Shown piece after piece: positions 48,906-57,844 of a stretch of DNA of 64,000 bases. The position numbers and the translations under genes are program-made. Numbering within the stretch: position 1 is the first letter of the stretch; the number at the start of each line of letters is the position of its first letter. The notes below the pieces were generated by a model. The model did not search any database. It was not told the DNA's origin and worked only from the letters and a program-made list of their open reading frames with translations. Source of the DNA: Pirellulales bacterium (GTDB lineage Bacteria > Planctomycetota > Planctomycetia > Pirellulales > JALHPA01); the NCBI GenBank assembly GCA_033762255.1, contig JANRLT010000007.1, positions 124,001 to 188,000 of the forward strand. The letters are read 5' to 3'.

Positions 48906-51254
48906 TTAAAAATCACGCACATGGATAAACCAACAGCCCAGGCCCAGCATGCATGCCAAAAAAACCGCGTGCGAGATTAAAGGCTCCCAAATTTGGGTCA
49001 GTTCGCGCGTGGCGCGCAGCCCGCCGGTCAATTGACCCCGTAAGGATGTCTGCTGATCGGTTAGCAAATAATTGACCAGCGCATCGGCCGAGCCGGGCTT
49101 GGGCAAAAACGCATACAACGGCCGGAGCAGATATAAATCCAATAACTCTAGCCAATGCGCGTCGTTCTGAACCACGGTGGAGGACGTCCATTTTGGCACT
49201 TGATAGCGCGTCGCCCGGTGCCAGGCGTCCACCACCCATAATTGCCCCGCGGCATCCCAACTGGCGGCCGAGATGTCCCCCTGCCCGGACACGGGGGCCC
49301 TGGTCCAGCGGTCCGCCGCCACCTCGTATATCCACAAACTGCGATCGTGCAATACCGCTGTCACCCGCTGGCCATCCGGCGCGGCCTCTAAAAATCGCAC
49401 CGGCACGCCCGCCACCGGCGTCTGGGTAGAGACCCGCTGCAACGTCGGCAGGTCGCAGCGCACCACTTGCCCATCGTCCAAGGCAATTAACACCGTCTTA
49501 TCCGCCAAGGCGACCAAACCCTGTTCATGACCGGAAAATGCCTGCTGCCTCGTTTCCACATACCGCCCCTCGTTCAGGCCACTGGTGGCCAGTTCAAATA
49601 CCTGCAATCGTCCCCGCTGAAATACGGCCCAGATGGTCCCTGTCGGGTTACTTGCCGCAGAGATTGGGGCAACCCAGGTTTGCGTGGGCGTGAGCAACGT
49701 AAATTCCGCAGCGGGAGTCCCCTGGGCAAAATTGGGAAGGGTGATTTCCACACCGAGGATTTTTGCCCCGCGTTTTTCGGGAGTGGCCACCGTGGCAAAA
49801 TTACCCGGATGCCGCCAGAGGCCGTTCATTCCGACCACCAGTAGGTTGCCTTCGGCATCCTGGCCCAAGTGGCACGCTCCGGCGGGTGCGGGGGGGCCTT
49901 CGTGGCGGCGAAACTGGTCTTCGGGCCCGCCATAGATTAGCGGCGTTCCCCCCCCCACCCAACTATTCCAGCGACGGGCGGTCCGCTGCGCCAGGATCAA
50001 GCGCTGGGTGGCGGTGTGATAGAGCGGTCCCGCCTCGACCGCGCTTCCGCCTCCGGCGCGCAGGCGGCGAGGGTTGTCAGGCAAGAGGATTTCATCCCAA
50101 TGCCGGTTTTCGACATTCCAGCGAAAGACCTGCCCGGATTCCGCTAGCGAAAATAATTCCCCTGGCTCGCTGGCGGAGGATTCACCCCAGACGGCGGTCA
50201 CTTGCACTAAGCGGGTGGGATCCAACAGCGCCCCTTCGATGACGCTCTTTTTAACAAAGGCCAGGAGCGCGCAGACCCCCCATAGGCAAATGGTGATCGT
50301 CACCGCCACGATCGCGTTTCGGGACCACAGTCCGATCAGCGCGGAGACCGAATAAAACACCATGAACCAAAATAAAAAGACCGGCACGCACAAGGGGAGC
50401 GTCCACATCCACACTCCGTGCCGCAGCCCCACCAGCACAAACAACCCCCCTAACAAAAACAGGGTATTCAACAGCACAAACATGCACCCGCCGACAAATT
50501 TGGTCAGGTACAGGCCGACGCGCACTATTGGCTTGCTCAGGAGTAAATCGACCGCGCCGGGTTCAAAGGTCTGGGGAATGAGGGCCGAGGTGACGATCAG
50601 GCCCGCGAACAAGCCGAGAAATCCTAGAAAGAAGCTACTGATGATGCCAGCGGCGGTTTTGATCAGATAATCCCGCCGGAGCAGCGGCAAGCCCCCCGTG
50701 GGAATCTCTAATCCGTAGTAATTGATAAAGAGTTCCCGTTCGCGGCTGGGAGCCAGTTCGCGGGGAAAGGCCGCTTCTAATAGCAGCCGATTCAACCGCG
50801 CTAGCTCCACCGCGTTTAGATGCTCCGCCCCTTCACGCAACAAATCCATCGCCTCCGCATCCAGGCGCTCTTGCGGCCACGCGCGTTGCTGATCTAACTG
50901 CCGCGCTTGCAACAGTCGATTGAGAATTCCCTGCACCGGATCGACAAATCGCTCGGCCGGCGCATTCGTCGCCAGCAAATCCGCCAAACGCGCCCGGGCA
51001 TCCTCGTCCAATGCTCGCCATATCACCCCCGCGGGGGTGTTCTCTCCCCGTTTGCCAGCGGTCTGCCAGGACTTGGCCAGTCCCAGCGGATCATATAAAT
51101 CGCTGGGTGCAAAATACGCTCCGGCCCGTTCCTCCAGCCCAAAACCCGCCAAGCCAGCCAGCACCACCGCGGTAATCAAGAGCAAGATCCACAGCACGCG
51201 CGAGGCGAGCGCTTCGCGAAAGGAATCTTTCAAAATGGCCAAATAAGGACGCAT
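48906..51254 (-). CDS. ABC-2-type permease with a large propeller-like insert
   Basis: 782 residues, about twice a normal ABC-2 permease. Membrane segments: near 20-40 (VLWILLLITAVVLAGLAGFG), 205-235, 250-285, 295-330, 335-355, and one at the C-terminus (HAVFLACMLGLGCWFIHVRD). Between about 370 and 700 sits a soluble part with repeated WD/YVTN-like strands: LFSLAESGQVFRWNVENRHW, DAEGNLLVVGMNGLWRH, GTIWAVFQRGRLQVFELA, KTVLIALDDGQVVRCDL, QRVTAVLHDRSLWIYEVAAD, which looks like a beta-propeller. It lies downstream of, and with the same orientation as, the ATPase gene at 51345, so they form one exporter. Confidence 0.75.
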   Translation of the reverse strand: MRPYLAILKDSFREALASRVLWILLLITAVVLAGLAGFGLEERAGAYFAPSDLYDPLGLAKSWQTAGKRGENTPAGVIWRALDEDARARLADLLATNAPAERFVDPVQGILNRLLQARQLDQQRAWPQERLDAEAMDLLREGAEHLNAVELARLNRLLLEAAFPRELAPSRERELFINYYGLEIPTGGLPLLRRDYLIKTAAGIISSFFLGFLGLFAGLIVTSALIPQTFEPGAVDLLLSKPIVRVGLYLTKFVGGCMFVLLNTLFLLGGLFVLVGLRHGVWMWTLPLCVPVFLFWFMVFYSVSALIGLWSRNAIVAVTITICLWGVCALLAFVKKSVIEGALLDPTRLVQVTAVWGESSASEPGELFSLAESGQVFRWNVENRHWDEILLPDNPRRLRAGGGSAVEAGPLYHTATQRLILAQRTARRWNSWVGGGTPLIYGGPEDQFRRHEGPPAPAGACHLGQDAEGNLLVVGMNGLWRHPGNFATVATPEKRGAKILGVEITLPNFAQGTPAAEFTLLTPTQTWVAPISAASNPTGTIWAVFQRGRLQVFELATSGLNEGRYVETRQQAFSGHEQGLVALADKTVLIALDDGQVVRCDLPTLQRVSTQTPVAGVPVRFLEAAPDGQRVTAVLHDRSLWIYEVAADRWTRAPVSGQGDISAASWDAAGQLWVVDAWHRATRYQVPKWTSSTVVQNDAHWLELLDLYLLRPLYAFLPKPGSADALVNYLLTDQQTSLRGQLTGGLRATRELTQIWEPLISHAVFLACMLGLGCWFIHVRDF

Positions 51255-51344
51255 AAAACCGGAATGTCGATGTTGTAAAAGATCGGCAGCGCCCCCAACC
51301 AGGGGTATGCCGCCCCGCGTGAAGCGGCTGGCTGAGTGGGGGGA

Positions 51345-52397
51345 TTATGTTTTTTCCAGCGCGGCCAAAAACGTGCTTTCCAGGGTCTGGCGGTGTCGTG
51401 TTAGCTCGACCACGCTGACATTTGCCGCGCGTAAGGCGTCGATGATCTGATCTAAACCGGCCTGGGGCAGATCCGGCAAGTTCACCGTCAATTGTTCGGA
51501 GGAATGAGAAATAATTGTGGAGGCAAGGGGGGCCGGTGGCGTGGATTCGGCTGAATTTGTCTCGCTGGATGAGCGGGGCACGTCGGAGCCAAGCTGGTCC
51601 ATGGCTTTTCCGTGTCCCAGTTCAACCAGGATGTGCTGTACGGCCGCCACGTTACCGCGCATGGTTAACCGTAATTGGGAATGCGCGGTCAACTCCGCTA
51701 GTCTTCCTTGGCGGACGACTTCCCCTTTGTTCATGATCGCGACTTGATCGCAGACCAATTCCATCTCTTGCAAATGATGACTATTGAGAAAGATCGTTTT
51801 ACCCGCTTGCTTTAACCGCAGCAGCACATCCCGCAATTCCGCCCGGCCCACGGGATCCACGCCATCGGTCGGTTCGTCCAAGATGACTAGTTCGGGATCA
51901 TGAAGAATCGCCTGTGCCAGGCCCAAGCGTTGTTGCATCCCTTTGCTAAATTGTCTGACGGGCGTATCGGCCCAGCGGCCCAGGCCGACCAAATCCAGTA
52001 GCGCGGGCTGGCGTTCTTTGACTTGTCGGGGGGAGAGTCCGCTTAGCCCGCCATAGTATTCGAGTGCGGTCGCGGCGGTATGGTGGCGGGGAATGCGGTT
52101 ATTTTCCGGCAAGTAGCCAATCCGCCGCCGCGCGGCCAACGACCCGGCGGGTAGGGCCAAGATTTCGGCTTGGCCAGCGGTCTTGCGCACAATGCCCAAG
52201 AGCACCTTGATCAGGGTGGTTTTTCCCGCGCCATTGGGCCCCAGGAGGCCAAAAATTTCGCCCCGGGAAACGGACAAGGTCACGCCGCCCAACGCCGGGA
52301 CGAGACGGGGTTTCCACCAGCCGGACACAAAGGTCTTTGTCAGTCGCGAGACGGAAATGACGGAGGAACGCATAACGGATGGGGAAAGGTTGATCAT
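51345..52397 (-). CDS. ABC transporter ATP-binding protein
   Basis: 350 residues (342 from the second ATG at 52373; neither start has a Shine-Dalgarno). Walker A LLGPNGAGKTTLIK, Q-loop YLPENNRIPRH, signature FSKGMQQRLGLAQAIL, Walker B LVILDEPTDGVDP, H-switch LNSHHLQEME. The C-terminal 90 residues form an extra domain typical of exporter ATPases with Ser/Thr linker. It belongs with the permease gene downstream, whose start is 90 bases past this stop. Function: export of unknown cargo or regulation of membrane lipids. Confidence 0.9.
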   Translation of the reverse strand: MINLSPSVMRSSVISVSRLTKTFVSGWWKPRLVPALGGVTLSVSRGEIFGLLGPNGAGKTTLIKVLLGIVRKTAGQAEILALPAGSLAARRRIGYLPENNRIPRHHTAATALEYYGGLSGLSPRQVKERQPALLDLVGLGRWADTPVRQFSKGMQQRLGLAQAILHDPELVILDEPTDGVDPVGRAELRDVLLRLKQAGKTIFLNSHHLQEMELVCDQVAIMNKGEVVRQGRLAELTAHSQLRLTMRGNVAAVQHILVELGHGKAMDQLGSDVPRSSSETNSAESTPPAPLASTIISHSSEQLTVNLPDLPQAGLDQIIDALRAANVSVVELTRHRQTLESTFLAALEKT

Positions 52398-52565
52398 TGT
52401 TGATTACCAACACAGGTATAATGTCATTTTAGTGCTCCACTGTCTGATGCGGGAAAACAAAACAGACTTCGTAGTAATTTTTTGCCACGAATTAGCGCTG
52501 ATCTGCGCTTATCAGGACAGTAGGCTTCGTGAACTGCCAATTTGTGAACTTTCCGCCAGAAAAAT

Positions 52566-52892
52566 TTATTCCCTGCCGGATTTGCGTAGTTGATCCAGCA
52601 ATTCCTGGCGGCGGTGATGGATGTCGTGCAATTTGCGGTTGAGCCGCGCGGTCCGTTGCCAGCCAATCGGCAGGGCCAAGACGATCCCCCCGATCGCGAA
52701 GGTGCCAGCCACTTGCCACCACGGACTTTGCCGCAACGGTGCAAAACCGGGTATCAAAAAATAGACCGTCATGCCCAATAAAAATCCGCCGATGGCCGCC
52801 GACACGCACCAGAGGAACAAAATGACGGTCACCATGAGCCAGCGGCGCGGCCGGTCGGACGTCACTTGCGGAGATTCGTACGGATTTTGCAT
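52566..52892 (-). CDS. small membrane protein with NPYESP N-terminus
   Basis: 108 residues. MQNPYESPQVTSDRP is a motif seen at the start of many planctomycete membrane proteins. Two membrane helices: WLMVTVILFLWCVSAAIGGF (about 18-45) and VAGTFAIGGIVLALPIGW (about 61-78), followed by a short basic coiled tail. Function unknown. It lies divergent from infA, with its promoter in the 200-base gap at 52893-53108. Confidence 0.7.
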   Translation of the reverse strand: MQNPYESPQVTSDRPRRWLMVTVILFLWCVSAAIGGFLLGMTVYFLIPGFAPLRQSPWWQVAGTFAIGGIVLALPIGWQRTARLNRKLHDIHHRRQELLDQLRKSGRE

Positions 52893-53108
52893 GGCTTTTG
52901 GGCACGAATTAACAATAAATTGTCTTTAACCCCCGGCACAGCAGAGCCAGGGCCCTTTGTTCAATGTACGGGTCGGCCCCGCTTTGGCAAACACCCACCC
53001 GGTTTTTGATGGTTTTCGCATTCGCCGCGACTCTGCAAAACGTCTTTTGCCCCGATGAACTTCGCTTCCCGGGAGCGCTTTGACACCGCTGGACGTTTGC
53101 CCGTTAAG

Positions 53109-53117
53109 TGTTATAAT
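53109..53117 (+). promoter_or_regulatory. extended -10 promoter of infA
   Basis: TG-T-TATAAT with a perfect -10 hexamer at 53112-53117. The best -35 (TGGACG at 53090) is poor, so the extended TG motif probably matters. The transcript would have a leader of about 230 bases before the infA ATG. Confidence 0.6.
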
Positions 53118-53166
53118 GCAAGGACTTGAGGCGGGAGCATTGCATACTTGTCGGGTAGTTATCAGG

Positions 53167-53260
53167 GCCGCTGGCGCTATTCACTGTTGTCACTGTCGTA
53201 CTTAACAGTTGCCAGCGGCGTTGTTTTTTTGGCCAGCGAAATTGGTAACTGCCGCTGGTC
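53167..53260 (+). promoter_or_regulatory. attenuator-like leader of infA with four complementary segments
   Basis: Segment 1 GCCGCTGGC (53167-53175), segment 2 GCCAGCGGC (53211-53219), segment 3 GGCCAGCG (53231-53238), segment 4 GCCGCTGGT (53251-53259). 1:2 is a perfect 9-base stem with inner pairing ACTGTT/AACAGT, directly followed by TTGTTTTTTT (53221-53230), which is an intrinsic terminator. 2:4 pair over nine bases with one wobble, 3:4 over eight, 1:3 over seven. The 2:4 pairing excludes the terminator stem. Confidence 0.65.
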
Positions 53261-53353
53261 AATGTATTTTGCCCCCACCAAGTACCCAAACTTGGCTAGC
53301 CCCGAGTTCGTTGATATTTAACCCTGCTTTATTGGGAATTGCCCGCGGAGCTT

Positions 53354-53575
53354 ATGGCGGAAAAAGAAGAAGCCCTCGAACTCGAAGGGGTTGTTTTACA
53401 AGCCCTGGCCAACACCAGCTTTCATGTGCAGCTGGATGGGGGGCATATTGTCACGGCCTATGTCGCGGGCCGGATGCGTAAAAATTTTATTCGGATCGTG
53501 CCGGGGGATAAGGTCAAAGTCGCTCTCTCGCCGTATGATTTGACCAAAGGGCGGATCGTCTTTCGCGAACGCTAA
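53354..53575 (+). CDS. infA: translation initiation factor IF-1
   Basis: 73 residues. The OB-fold of IF-1: [65 protein letters not shown]. Sequence pattern and length are those of bacterial IF-1, including the [10 protein letters not shown] and LTKGRI motifs. Start chosen at the ATG preceded by GGAG; a longer ORF start at 53339 lacks any signal. Unlike most bacteria it is not in a ribosomal-protein operon, and it has its own promoter and regulated-looking leader. Essential protein. Confidence 0.95.
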   Translation: MAEKEEALELEGVVLQALANTSFHVQLDGGHIVTAYVAGRMRKNFIRIVPGDKVKVALSPYDLTKGRIVFRER

Positions 53576-53580
53576 ATTCT

Positions 53581-54384
53581 CTACATTCCCATTTTCCGCC
53601 GGCGCAGGACTAGCACTGCGTCATTTAAGCGGTTATCCAGCGGCAACGGCGAGTCCAGTTCGTACCAATAGTCGTACGTCGCCACATGTTCCCACTCGGG
53701 GACCTTGGCTAAAAGCTGCCTTAGCTGCGCGACGGTATAGAGCCGCAAGTCAAATTCGTCTCGATAACGCTCGCTCGTTTCCACCCCCGCGCGTGTGCGG
53801 CGTTTTATCAACATGCTGATACGCAGTCGCTCGGTGCGCAACTTGCGGCTGGCGGCAACCACCCGCAGTGTGGTCGTGACCCGCGTCCCCCGCGCGGTTT
53901 CACTCCAGCGCTCGGTGCAGTCCAGACTGGCGTCCGGCGGCAACAGGTGCAAGCCCAGCGTGTAGATTCCCCCCGGAGCCACCGCCGCCGCCATGCACCG
54001 CAAGTGGGCGAGCGCCGTTTGCTCCGATAACAAATGCCGAAAACTATCCAAGAGGCAATATGCGGCATCGACCGGCCGGGATAGTGAAAAATCCGCCATA
54101 TCTCCGGCATTGATGCTCCCCCGCAAGCCGTGGCGGCGCAAACGGTCAGCTGAGTAGGCGACCATTTCGGGCTGTCGGTCAAAACCGCGCAGGCGATACC
54201 CCCGCGCGGCCAGTTCCGTCAGCAGCCGCCCCGTGCCGCACGCCGGTTCCAGGACCGTCCGCACCGGACGCTGGGCGTATCGCTTCCATGCCAATGGCAA
54301 AAACTCCGCCTCCAGCGCGGTCTCCCCTTGCATGGCGATGTCATAATACCGCGGCAGGGCATACCAAGAAGTCGATTGCGGCAT
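53581..54384 (-). CDS. SAM-dependent class I methyltransferase
   Basis: 267 residues from the ATG at 54384 (the ORF is open 27 codons further up, without coding character). SAM motif TVLEPACGTGRLLTELAARG, then YRLRGFDRQPEMVAYS (Asp after strand 2), GSINAGDMADFSL, AAYCLLDSFRHLLSEQTALA. An N-terminal helix with YDIAMQG fits the subgroup. The lack of a Shine-Dalgarno is notable: the leader is the CU-rich TCTTCTCTCCCTCCCCCAGC. Convergent with infA, 5 bases between stops. Substrate unknown. Confidence 0.8.
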   Translation of the reverse strand: MPQSTSWYALPRYYDIAMQGETALEAEFLPLAWKRYAQRPVRTVLEPACGTGRLLTELAARGYRLRGFDRQPEMVAYSADRLRRHGLRGSINAGDMADFSLSRPVDAAYCLLDSFRHLLSEQTALAHLRCMAAAVAPGGIYTLGLHLLPPDASLDCTERWSETARGTRVTTTLRVVAASRKLRTERLRISMLIKRRTRAGVETSERYRDEFDLRLYTVAQLRQLLAKVPEWEHVATYDYWYELDSPLPLDNRLNDAVLVLRRRKMGM

Positions 54385-54530
54385 GGAGTTGCTGGGGGAG
54401 GGAGAGAAGAGAGCTATGATAATTGTGCACGAAGAGATTTTATCACGGAGTAACGGAGTCGACACGGAGCCTCACGGAGAAGATTGTTGGTTTTACTCCG
54501 CTCGCACCACTGCTTGGTTCAAGGTATTTT

Positions 54531-54796
54531 AACAAAAGTTAACGAAGGTAACTAAGATAGACTCTGATGGCTGCTATTCTGAAATTTCAAATCTCGGAAT
54601 TCAGATATTGAACACGAGGGAGCAGAGATTTCAATTCCTGTATTTCTCTGCTCTCTCCGCTACCTCCTGTTCAAAGAATAGAATTTTACAAAAGTTAACG
54701 AAGGTAACGAAGAGTGAGTTTGTGGGATGGCAAACTGATTTATTTTATCACCAATTTCAAATCTCGGAATTCAGATTTTGAACAAGAGGGAGCAGA
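54531..54796. repeat. direct duplication in an intergenic region
   Basis: ACAAAAGTTAACGAAGGTAAC occurs at about 54532 and about 54688; AATTTCAAATCTCGGAATTC occurs at about 54584 and 54753, each followed by AGAT(A/T)TTGAACA(C/A)GAGGGAGCAGAG. The two blocks are about 160-170 bases apart. The region (54385-54913) has no gene; it is AT-rich and includes runs like CACGGAGACGCCGAGA. Confidence 0.6.
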
Positions 54797-54913
54797 GGAA
54801 GCAGAGGGATTTTTAGCACGGAGACGCCGAGATAACACAAAGTCTCACGGGGTAATTCGTTTGTAACGCTCCGCGCATTCCCCTGCCGCCTGTTCAACTG
54901 AAATGCACTGATA

Positions 54914-55891
54914 TTACTGTTTTACCGTGGATTTGGTCCGTAGCAACCTTGGAAAAACGATCGCAATAAGGAACAGCAACCCCAGCCAGAGATGCGGAGC
55001 GGGTTCGGGAATAAATTCCACGCCGGTGAACGAGCCGGGGAGGAAGGGCTCATTGATACGTCCGGGTAAGCTATTTGAAAAAGAGCCATCTTGGCTGTAA
55101 TTTGCTCCTCCCGCAGGAGAAGGCGCTTGGGAATTAGCACGATTCCGATGATAGGAGAATGGCGTAAATTTAGTCGTTCCACCGGGGGCAACTGCGTTGA
55201 GCGTGATTGTAAAGTGGCCAATCAGAACTTCCCAGGCATTGGGACGGACTACCGATGCTTGCGAGATTCCGTCATTGAGTGTTGTTCCTGGAAAAAATGG
55301 CTGAGTAAATCTCCAGTTGTAGGAACGTGTCACCCCTGATTGTGTACTCGGAGGGACTGGTGGGATTATTCCTCCTTGAAAGTAATTTGCTAAATTAGGA
55401 TTTGTGATACTCGCATTGCCACCCGCATTAATATAGCGCTCATCCGCCCCCCAATCTAAAATGCCATCGGTTACGTAAACCACTTCCGCCAAATTGGAAT
55501 TAGGCGGTAGGACACCATTCATATCACGCTGTAAGTCCCCGGCTGTATCCCTGTTTGTCGCGAAGCTCAAATTCGGCGTCGGCAATTCCGGACTTCCCGG
55601 CAAGCTGCGCGCGGTGACACCGCTATTGGTCCCCGGCACAACCGACCCGCCGCCGGTGTTCTCGCTATAGATATTCACCAAGCCGCCAGTAATCGAATCA
55701 TTTTCATAGGTGTCATCCCCCCGGTCGATCACCGCGTATAGTTTGACAATGTAGCTGCCGACCTGGGCTGGTTTGACACGGGTCCCATCCTCAAACCGCA
55801 GATCATAGGTCATGGCCCCCCCGGCAAAGCCCGGCGCAGAAAGCGCAATCACCCAGAGCATCCCCGCCAACCCCAATTTTTGCCAACGCAT
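54914..55891 (-). CDS. secreted PEP-CTERM protein
   Basis: 325 residues from the ATG at 55891, preceded by AAGGGG; the ORF upstream is not coding. Signal peptide (GLAGMLWVIALSAPGFAGGA). Mature part begins MTYDLRFEDGTRVKPAQVGS and is beta-rich with Asn/Gly/Pro-rich loops. C-terminus EFIPEPAPHLWLGLLFLIAI followed by VFPRLLRTKSTVKQ is a PEP-CTERM tail with an atypically long basic end. Function unknown, presumably sorted to the cell surface by an exosortase elsewhere. Confidence 0.75.
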   Translation of the reverse strand: MRWQKLGLAGMLWVIALSAPGFAGGAMTYDLRFEDGTRVKPAQVGSYIVKLYAVIDRGDDTYENDSITGGLVNIYSENTGGGSVVPGTNSGVTARSLPGSPELPTPNLSFATNRDTAGDLQRDMNGVLPPNSNLAEVVYVTDGILDWGADERYINAGGNASITNPNLANYFQGGIIPPVPPSTQSGVTRSYNWRFTQPFFPGTTLNDGISQASVVRPNAWEVLIGHFTITLNAVAPGGTTKFTPFSYHRNRANSQAPSPAGGANYSQDGSFSNSLPGRINEPFLPGSFTGVEFIPEPAPHLWLGLLFLIAIVFPRLLRTKSTVKQ

Positions 55892-56167
55892 GAGCGGCCC
55901 CTTTTTACTGTTTGTTGTGGCAATGTTGTGGAAGTTCTTAGTTTCCGCAGGTGATATTGTCTTTGATCCTGTGGATGTTTGCAATCGAATGGCAACAACG
56001 AAGAGTGGGCTAATCGAAAACTAATACTAACCGCAAGTAATCATAGCGCGGTTTTTTAACCCAGTTTACCAAGAGATTCCGCAACTCCGTTGGAGTAGGA
56101 TTTCTTTGGTTTTGCCCTTTTTCCCAGGGTTGTTCGCTGCGCTCCAACCCGTGGGCTATGTTCCAGA

Positions 56168-56280
56168 ACCGCGTTGCGGTAAATGGGTACCGCGAAGCGG
56201 TTACGGAACTCAGCCCTGGATTGCCGCGCAGCGGCTATCCAGGGAATACCGCAAGCCAAAAAATTCTACCGCAACGCGGT
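56168..56280. repeat. four ACCGC-type palindromes
   Basis: ACCGC-GTT-GCGGT (56168-56180), ACCGC-GAA-GCGGT (56189-56201), GCCGC-GCA-GCGGC (56223-56235), ACCGC-AAC-GCGGT (56268-56280). One outer pair changes from A:T to G:C with stem kept. Loops vary. Confidence 0.7.
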
Positions 56281-56401
56281 TGCGTCACCTAGTTTTAACC
56301 CATGAATGCTGGGTACCTTCACAAATTGCTAGCCGCACTACATTTAACTAGAAAGCGTATAGTAACGGCGGTCAAGGGTTTTGGGGGCTGCGGTGCCTAT
56401 C

Positions 56402-56431
56402 ATCCGTGAAAATCCGTGCCCATCCGTGGCT
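56402..56431. repeat. ATCCGTGCC-ATCCGTGGCT repeat, copy 1
   Basis: The block TCCGTG-n4-ATCCGTGCCCATCCGTGGCT recurs with one to three changes at the right edge of the window (63970-63999). Confidence 0.6.
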
Positions 56432-56457
56432 ATAAAGAATTTCATGTGTCAGTTAGG

Positions 56458-56515
56458 GGAATTCTTGCGAATTCCGCTACGCCGTGAATCCCGGAATTCT
56501 AGCGAATTACGCTAC
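56458..56515. repeat. GGAATTCT-GCGAATT repeat pair
   Basis: GGAATTCTTGCGAATTCCGC followed by TACG and GGAATTCTAGCGAATTACGC followed by TACC, about 40 bases apart; near-identical, directly repeated. They lie at the 3' end of the DadA-type gene, up to its stop codon. Confidence 0.55.
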
Positions 56516-56520
56516 CGACA

Positions 56521-57783
56521 TCAGATCGTTTGAAACCGCGCCAGTCGATACGGCCGGGGATTGATATGCGGCTGGCGGCCGGTGATCAGTTCCATCGCCA
56601 GTTTGCCCGTGGCGGGGGCCATGCTCAGGCCCAGCATGTTGTGCCCGGCGGCAATCAGGCAATTTTCATAGAGGGGCGTGCGATCGATAATGGGCCTACT
56701 GTCCCAGGTCAGGGGCCGCCAACCGAACCATTTTTCGACGACTGGTTCGCAATAAGGCTCATGCAGGTAGTCCCGCGCGCCTCCCCGCAGTAGTTCCAGC
56801 CGCTCCGGATGCAAAGTGGCGTCGTACCCGGCCAGTTCCATGATCGACCCCAGCCGATACCCGCTTTGCCACGGTGTGACCGCCACGCGATGTTCCGGAA
56901 ACAACAGCGGATGCGTGGGGCAAATCCGGGGCCGCGACATTGTTAATGAATAACCCTTACCCGGTTGAATGGGAACCTTGCAACCTAGGTGCTCTTGCAA
57001 AAACGGCGTAAGCGCACCGGCGGCGACGACCACGTGATCGGCGGCAAATTCCCCGCGCGATGTCTGGACCGCGGCGACCCGCTCATTTCTGGCGATAAAG
57101 CCGCGGAATTCGCATTGCTCGAGGATTTCCACCCCCGCTCCGCGCAGCTTTTCTTTCCAATTTGCCATGAGGCGATCCGGGCGCAGATGGGCGTCTTGCT
57201 CATAAAACCAGGCTCCCGCCAAACCTGGCTTGAGCGCCGGTTCCATCACGGCTAGCTCGTCCGGTTCGATCCGGCGATGCCCGGCGTCCAGCACCTCGGT
57301 CAGCAGGCGGTTGACCTCGCCAAATTTTTCAAAGGCCCCCCGCGTGCGATAGACAAACAGGCCCCCCCGCTTTTGCCAATCACAGTCAAAGCCTTCGCTT
57401 TCCAGCATTTGCTCGTACAACCCGCGCGAAGAGTTAAGCAGCGCCTGAATGGCGATCGCGCTTTCGATCATATCCTGGTGATTGCATCGCAGGCCAAATT
57501 GCACCAGCCATTGCCACAAATCCCAGCTCCAGCGGGGCTTGATCATCAGGGGGGCATTTGCGGCAAACATGGCGGAAAGTCCCAGGCCCAAGACACCGGG
57601 CTCGGCCAGCGGCAGCACATGGCTGGGCGAGATCAGCCCGCAGTTGGCATGGGAGCAAGCCGCGCCAAAGCGGTCTTTTTCGACCACGGTGACCCGTAGA
57701 CCCGCCCGAACCAAATGATGCGCGCATGCCGCGCCAACGACCCCGCCACCGACAATCACAACCTGCTTCACCGCGGAAACCAT
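56521..57783 (-). CDS. D-amino-acid/D-hydroxyproline dehydrogenase (DadA family)
   Basis: 420 residues. FAD-binding VVIVGGGVVGAACAHHLVRA near 8-27 and the DadA-type motif AACSHANCGLISPSH; VPIQPGKGYSLTMSRPRICP and WFGWRPLTWDSRPIIDRTPL, AAGHNMLGLSMAPATGKLAM are the family signatures (GW-RP-x-xDxxP; GH-x-x-GxxxxPxTG). Together with the hydroxyproline epimerase encoded just upstream (62 bases) it suggests oxidation of cis-4-hydroxy-D-proline, the second step of hydroxyproline degradation. A D-alanine role is the alternative. Confidence 0.85.
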   Translation of the reverse strand: MVSAVKQVVIVGGGVVGAACAHHLVRAGLRVTVVEKDRFGAACSHANCGLISPSHVLPLAEPGVLGLGLSAMFAANAPLMIKPRWSWDLWQWLVQFGLRCNHQDMIESAIAIQALLNSSRGLYEQMLESEGFDCDWQKRGGLFVYRTRGAFEKFGEVNRLLTEVLDAGHRRIEPDELAVMEPALKPGLAGAWFYEQDAHLRPDRLMANWKEKLRGAGVEILEQCEFRGFIARNERVAAVQTSRGEFAADHVVVAAGALTPFLQEHLGCKVPIQPGKGYSLTMSRPRICPTHPLLFPEHRVAVTPWQSGYRLGSIMELAGYDATLHPERLELLRGGARDYLHEPYCEPVVEKWFGWRPLTWDSRPIIDRTPLYENCLIAAGHNMLGLSMAPATGKLAMELITGRQPHINPRPYRLARFQTI

Positions 57784-57844
57784 AAGCTATTCATTAAAAG
57801 TGTCGGCTCATTCAGCCACTGCCAAAAATACAATCGCCACCGCT

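Larger units (their letters stand above)
55892..56520. other. 630-base intergenic region packed with short palindromes
   Basis: No gene seen. Contents: the ACCGC-n3-GCGGT palindrome cluster (56168-56280), a CCGTG repeat at 56402-56431 that recurs at 63970-63999, and the GAATTC/GCGAATT pair near 56458-56515. Confidence 0.6.
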
